From contig NZ_CAMFHL010000004.1 in the NCBI RefSeq assembly GCF_945952095.1, positions 25,390 to 89,389 of the forward strand: DNA of 64,000 nt. The letters are read 5' to 3'. The stretch is from an uncultured Arsenicibacter sp. (GTDB lineage: Bacteria; Bacteroidota; Bacteroidia; Cytophagales; Spirosomataceae). Below are positions 60,518 to 64,000 of the stretch, piece after piece. Both the position numbers and the translations under genes were made by a program. The notes beneath the pieces were generated by a model. That model had not been told where the DNA came from, ran no database searches, and saw only the letters and a list, made by a program, of their open reading frames with translations. The number at the start of each line of letters is the position of its first letter. The first letter of the stretch is position 1.

Positions 60518-61396
60518 ATGATCGAACTACCTGTCATCCCCTCCACCGAACAACGGAAAAAACGCCCTGACTGGCTGCGCGTTAAGCTGCCGATCGGGCC
60601 CGAATATGCCAAAGTACGTAAGCTGGTCGACACGTATAAACTGCACACTATCTGCGAAAGCGGCAATTGCCCGAACATGGGTGAATGCTGGGGTGCTGGT
60701 ACGGCCACGTTTATGATTCTGGGAAATGTCTGTACCCGCAGCTGCACGTTCTGTGCGGTAGCGACCGGACGACCGAACGAATATGATACCGACGAGCCGC
60801 GCCGTGTAGCCGAAGCCATCGTTCTGATGAAGGTGAAACACGCGGTGATTACCTCGGTAAACCGCGATGAACTGAAAGACCGCGGTGCCGAAATCTGGTA
60901 CCAGACGGTGCGTGCCGTTAAGGAAGCCTCGCCCGAAACAACCATCGAAACGTTGATTCCGGATGTGAAAAACAACTGGGACGCGCTTATCCGGATGATT
61001 GAAGGTGGTCAGGAAGTGGTGTCGCACAACATGGAAACTGTTGAGCGGTTATACCGCCGTGTACGGCCGCAGGCAAAATACGACCGCAGTCTGGAGCAGA
61101 TCCGCCGGACCAAAGAATACGGACAACGCACGAAGTCGGGCATTATGCTGGGCCTCGGCGAAACCAGCGAAGAAGTATTCAAGGCAATGGATGATCTGGT
61201 TGTCAATGGGTTGGATATCCTGACACTGGGCCAGTACCTGCAGCCGACAAAGATGCACCACGAAGTAATTGAGTGGATTCATCCCGATACGTTTGCCATG
61301 TATCAGGAAGAAGGCCTGAAACGCGGCCTGAAATATGTGGAGTCCGGCCCGCTGGTGCGGTCGAGCTACCACGCCGAACGCCACGTTCATGTGTAA
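60518..61396 (+). CDS. lipA: Lipoyl synthase
   Basis: The 292-residue radical-SAM enzyme has the auxiliary cluster cysteines C46, C51 and C57 (CESGNCPNMGEC), the SAM cluster C72, C76 and C79 (CTRSCTFC) and the C-terminal RSSYHA serine. It inserts two sulfurs into octanoyl groups of the pyruvate, 2-oxoglutarate and glycine cleavage complexes, in the cytosol. Length and motifs match the family fully. An imperfect long hairpin separates it from crtY. Confidence 0.96.
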   Translation: MIELPVIPSTEQRKKRPDWLRVKLPIGPEYAKVRKLVDTYKLHTICESGNCPNMGECWGAGTATFMILGNVCTRSCTFCAVATGRPNEYDTDEPRRVAEAIVLMKVKHAVITSVNRDELKDRGAEIWYQTVRAVKEASPETTIETLIPDVKNNWDALIRMIEGGQEVVSHNMETVERLYRRVRPQAKYDRSLEQIRRTKEYGQRTKSGIMLGLGETSEEVFKAMDDLVVNGLDILTLGQYLQPTKMHHEVIEWIHPDTFAMYQEEGLKRGLKYVESGPLVRSSYHAERHVHV

Positions 61397-61401
61397 ACAG
61401 T

Positions 61402-61459
61402 AATGAGTGGTTTGTGGTTAGTGATGTAATCAAGAGCCACCAACCGCAGACTACTCATT
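61402..61459 (+). promoter_or_regulatory. Long G-U-tolerant hairpin filling lipA-crtY gap
   Basis: Bases 61402-61422 and 61439-61459 are inverted copies over 21 positions: 17 Watson-Crick pairs, three G-U wobbles and one mismatch, around a 16-base loop. The right arm ends one base before the crtY ATG and covers its ribosome-binding region. It may terminate lipA, gate crtY translation, or be a REP-like repeat. Confidence 0.5.
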
Positions 61460-61460
61460 C

Positions 61461-62612
61461 ATGAAAAAATACGACTTCATCATTGCCGGTGGCGGGATGG
61501 CGGGTCTGAGTCTGGCCTATCACCTGAGTCAATCCCCGCTCCGCGACCGGTCAATCCTGATACTGGATAAAGAAGAAAAAAAGCAGAACGACCGCACCTG
61601 GTGCTTTTGGGAGGAAGGTGAGGGGCCGTTTGAATCCATACTGTTCCGGAAATGGCAAACGGTCGACTTCCACGGAACCGGTTTTGCCGGCCCGCTTGAT
61701 CTGGGCAGTTATCAGTATAAAATGCTGCGCGGGATCGACTTCTACGATCATGTCCGCAGCCACCTCGCCCGATTTCCGAATATTGAATTTCGTCAGGCTA
61801 CGATTAACCGCGTAAAGGAAACTCCGCAGGGGGGATTTGTCATTGCCGATGACGAACCGTATATGGCGAATTATGTGTTCGACAGCACGTTTCCGCTGAA
61901 CCTGAAGGACCCCGACCGGCATAATCTGCTGCAACACTTCAAAGGCTGGGTCATTACGACCAATAAACCCTGTTTCGACGTGAACCGCCCGCGGATGATG
62001 GATTTCCGCGCCGATCAGCAGGGGGACTGCCGGTTTGTGTATGTGCTGCCCTTCAACGAAACCACGGCTCTGGTCGAATACACGATCTTCAACGAACGCC
62101 TGCTGCCTCAGGCCGATTATGAGCAGGCACTTAAGCAGTACATCGCCAATTTTCTGGACACTGGCGGCTATCAGATCAGCGAAACCGAGTATGGGGTGAT
62201 CCCGATGTCGGACGTGCCGACAAAAGAGCGGCCCTCGAAGCACATTGTCCGGATCGGAACGGCGGGGGGGCACACCAAGCCCTCGACCGGCTACACCTTT
62301 CAGCGTACGCAGCGCGCCATGCAGGCCATGGTCCGGAGTCTGGTCAGCAGGGGCAAACCCCGCCGGCGGCCGTCATGGGTGCGCAAACGGTTTAAGCTGT
62401 ATGACAGCATCATGCTGAACGTGCTGGAACAGGGCCGCTATCCGGCCGATGACATGTTTACGCTCCTGTATCAGGATAATCCGACGTCCCGTATTTTTAA
62501 ATTTCTGGACGAGGATACGTCGTTGGGTGAAGAACTCCGGATCATTAATTCGATGCCCAAAAAGCCGTTTACCCTTGCGCTGTTGAATGTATTGTGGCGC
62601 CGCGCGTTCTGA
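61461..62612 (+). CDS. crtY: Lycopene beta-cyclase (CrtY family)
   Basis: The 383-residue flavoprotein has the Rossmann motif IIAGGGMAGLSLAYHL at residue 7 and the CrtY hallmark NDRTWCFWE near residue 43. Further signals are FVYVLPFNETTALVEYTIF, YGVIPM and GTAGGHTKPSTGYTFQRT. It closes both ends of lycopene to beta-carotene, a step in pigment synthesis typical of coloured Cytophagales. No other crt gene is in the window. Confidence 0.93.
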   Translation: MKKYDFIIAGGGMAGLSLAYHLSQSPLRDRSILILDKEEKKQNDRTWCFWEEGEGPFESILFRKWQTVDFHGTGFAGPLDLGSYQYKMLRGIDFYDHVRSHLARFPNIEFRQATINRVKETPQGGFVIADDEPYMANYVFDSTFPLNLKDPDRHNLLQHFKGWVITTNKPCFDVNRPRMMDFRADQQGDCRFVYVLPFNETTALVEYTIFNERLLPQADYEQALKQYIANFLDTGGYQISETEYGVIPMSDVPTKERPSKHIVRIGTAGGHTKPSTGYTFQRTQRAMQAMVRSLVSRGKPRRRPSWVRKRFKLYDSIMLNVLEQGRYPADDMFTLLYQDNPTSRIFKFLDEDTSLGEELRIINSMPKKPFTLALLNVLWRRAF

Positions 62613-62632
62613 GCGCCGGCGCCTCGTTGCGG

Positions 62633-62728
62633 TTAACGGGCCTGCTGTGTTTTAGGCTGCGTTAACTTAATCAGTTGGCTGTCGATCCAGCGGGCAGCCT
62701 TTGTAATGGCGTATGGAACAGGAATCAT
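62633..62728 (-). CDS. Possible 31-residue ORF or gene remnant
   Basis: ATG at 62728 gives MIPVPYAITKAARWIDSQLI and ends in TQQAR. The composition looks coding, but the frame is also open a few codons upstream of the ATG and no second feature supports it. It could be the tail of a deleted gene. Confidence 0.25.
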   Translation of the reverse strand: MIPVPYAITKAARWIDSQLIKLTQPKTQQAR

Positions 62729-62817
62729 ATCGGTAACATGAATTTAAGCATTAACTGATGTGCAAATAACGACAGAAGGTATGCCATTATTCTGCCAATC
62801 AATACCCGAATTCTGCC

Positions 62818-62845
62818 AAAACGGACCTTCAGTCCGTTTTTTTTT
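62818..62845 (+). terminator. Rho-independent terminator
   Basis: AAAACGGAC and GTCCGTTTT form a 9-bp stem with a 5-base loop (62827-62831) followed by more T (62841-62845). It could end crtY transcripts with a long 3' end or an independent small RNA. Confidence 0.8.
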
Positions 62846-63060
62846 GGATTTGTGGTCAGTGAGTTAACAAAAATATAAGGTTGGTAACGAATTAGGTGCT
62901 GTTTATTTGGCCGTACTGACCCTGCATTTGTGTTAACTACATGGCGGTTTACATCTCCTGATGTGAAGAGATGATAATGGATATACATTTAAGTAGCTTT
63001 TTTAAGCAGCAGTAGTTTATTTAGATGTCGATTTGTACTAAATAACTATTGACCTGCCGG

Positions 63061-64000
63061 ATGCGTACCTCTCTTATACTGTTGGGAATATTGTATACAT
63101 GGCTGAGCCACGCTCAACCGATAAATACAAATAGTCCCTACCGCGTTACCGTCAGGCATATCGGTGCAGAACAGGGCCTTCCAAACCGGACCGTCTTGCA
63201 CGTTGGTCAGGATGGAGACGGGTTTATCTGGATAGGTACGGTCGATGACGTATACCGGTTCGATGGCCGGCAGATTGTTCCATTGCCTGCACTGGACTCC
63301 TCGGCAAGGGATGTCAGGACGATTAATCTGCTCATATCAGATCAGTTCGGCAATCTGTGGCTGAATGGCGGGGGCTTAGGTAATGAGTATAATCAGTATG
63401 TGTTGTTGAAAGGACAAAAAAAACCGACCCCTATTCAGAAGGCGTTTAAGGACGGTCCGTTCACCAATAACAGGGTTAATATTTTCGTCACGTCGCCTAA
63501 TAACGTGCTCCGGTATATCCGTACAAAGGATGGTACGATCTGGCGACAGGTAAAACAGGGGAAATTTAAGCCGGTTTTCAGGCATTCCTTACTCCGTAAT
63601 GATTACAAAAACGGCTTTTGTGAGACAGCCCGTAAAACACTGCTGGTTGCCGTACCGTCCTCCGGTACGGATCAATCGGGCACATTAACGGAAGTCGATA
63701 GTAATGGCCATATTCTTCGGCAGCGGTTTATGCCAAAGCTGATGAATCCGATTTATCAGGAGCTTGACGGCACCATTTACTGCAATACTTACATTGATTA
63801 TGCCCGGGCGGCCATGCTGCCAAAGGGTGAGGCTGATGTGGTGCTGTATCGGTTAATGCCATCCGGCTCCCTTGAAAAGGTCTTTATTCCCTTTCTTCGG
63901 GATCACAAAGACCCTGTTCTCAATACACTTGCCAACGTCAATTCAAGCTATGATGCGTTACACGGGCTTTTCTGGCTGTGCGGCCCGAATAAGCTCATGG
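63061..64000 (+). CDS. Reg_prop (two-component propeller) sensor, 3' end cut by window
   Basis: An open frame from ATG 63061 (MRTSLILLGILYTWLSHAQP) runs off the right edge with no stop. A signal peptide ends near HAQ. The mature N-terminus RHIGAEQGLPNRTVLHVGQD followed by GFIWIGTVDDVYRFDG is the standard start of a Reg_prop propeller, as in the kinase at 46137-49235. Later NLWLNGGG is another weak repeat. The missing part would normally include Y_Y_Y, a membrane helix and a kinase or DNA-binding domain. Confidence 0.8.
   Translation, partial: MRTSLILLGILYTWLSHAQPINTNSPYRVTVRHIGAEQGLPNRTVLHVGQDGDGFIWIGTVDDVYRFDGRQIVPLPALDSSARDVRTINLLISDQFGNLWLNGGGLGNEYNQYVLLKGQKKPTPIQKAFKDGPFTNNRVNIFVTSPNNVLRYIRTKDGTIWRQVKQGKFKPVFRHSLLRNDYKNGFCETARKTLLVAVPSSGTDQSGTLTEVDSNGHILRQRFMPKLMNPIYQELDGTIYCNTYIDYARAAMLPKGEADVVLYRLMPSGSLEKVFIPFLRDHKDPVLNTLANVNSSYDALHGLFWLCGPNKLM

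Larger units (their letters stand above)
62613..63060 (+). other. Intergenic region downstream of crtY
   Basis: The 448 bases hold one possible small ORF on the minus strand (62633-62728), a strong terminator (62818-62845) about 205 bases after crtY, and an AT-rich leader (62846-63060) before the next gene. TTCTGCCAA occurs twice close together just before the terminator. A longer minus-strand frame (62725-62988) is not convincing as a protein. Confidence 0.5.

Noticed and set aside
62725..62988. 87-codon minus-strand ORF
   Set aside because: It spans the terminator and AT-rich leader; composition and lack of motifs do not support a protein.

Overview
The window looks like a chromosomal segment of a Cytophagales bacterium, probably of the Spirosoma/Rudanella/Fibrella group (inference). 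It has two SusC/SusD pairs, a type IX secretion tail, LytS/LytR-type signalling with a periplasmic Reg_prop/Y_Y_Y sensor, a Bacteroidota-type lycopene cyclase and promoters of the TTTG / TAnnTTTG type. Most genes are GC-rich. I saw no rRNA, tRNA or CRISPR array.

Layout. 1-10 kb: a 5'-cut secreted esterase; a LysR regulator divergent from an isocitrate dehydrogenase that leads three small unknown genes; an FAD-dependent oxidoreductase; a DUF1800-DUF1501 secreted pair. 10-13 kb: a repetitive helical protein, a conserved unknown, a MarR regulator and a low-GC patch with two small cytosolic proteins and a gene remnant. 13.3-17.5 kb: a complete DevBCA/TolC-like export operon (ATPase, lipoprotein adaptor, FtsX-type permease, outer-membrane channel). 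17.9-22.5 kb: the first SusC/SusD pair. 22.7-29.9 kb: an amidohydrolase lipoprotein, a NamZ-like (DUF1343) protein, a Tat-exported class V aminotransferase, OsmC and several small envelope proteins, including an aspartic-protease-like protein without catalytic aspartates.

29.9-44.0 kb is a coherent sialic-acid foraging locus in two divergent operons. Leftward: SusC, SusD, N-acetylneuraminate lyase, sialate O-acetylesterase, GH20 hexosaminidase, MFS transporter. Rightward: FadR/GntR regulator, sialidase, N-acylglucosamine 2-epimerase. The shared promoter region carries three copies of ATTATGTAT placed at both promoters. Together the genes release, de-O-acetylate, import and convert sialic acid to GlcNAc. 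No GlcNAc kinase or NagA/NagB is in the window.

44.0-49.2 kb: a LytTR response regulator and its likely partner sensor kinase, separated by an IS200/IS605-type tnpB element whose tnpB has one in-frame amber codon. 49.5-56.7 kb: secreted proteins, including two tandem fibre-like paralogues built of 69-residue modules, a lipoprotein between them and an M43 metalloprotease. 56.8-60.4 kb: a compact trio, TPR-AAA+ ATPase plus two TPR-membrane paralogues, which is my best candidate for an undescribed system. 60.5-64.0 kb: lipA, crtY and the start of another Reg_prop sensor running off the right edge.

Intergenic repeats are notable. An octamer family (AAAGAGYG) with GC-rich palindromes occurs at three gene junctions, and several perfect hairpins act as likely terminators.
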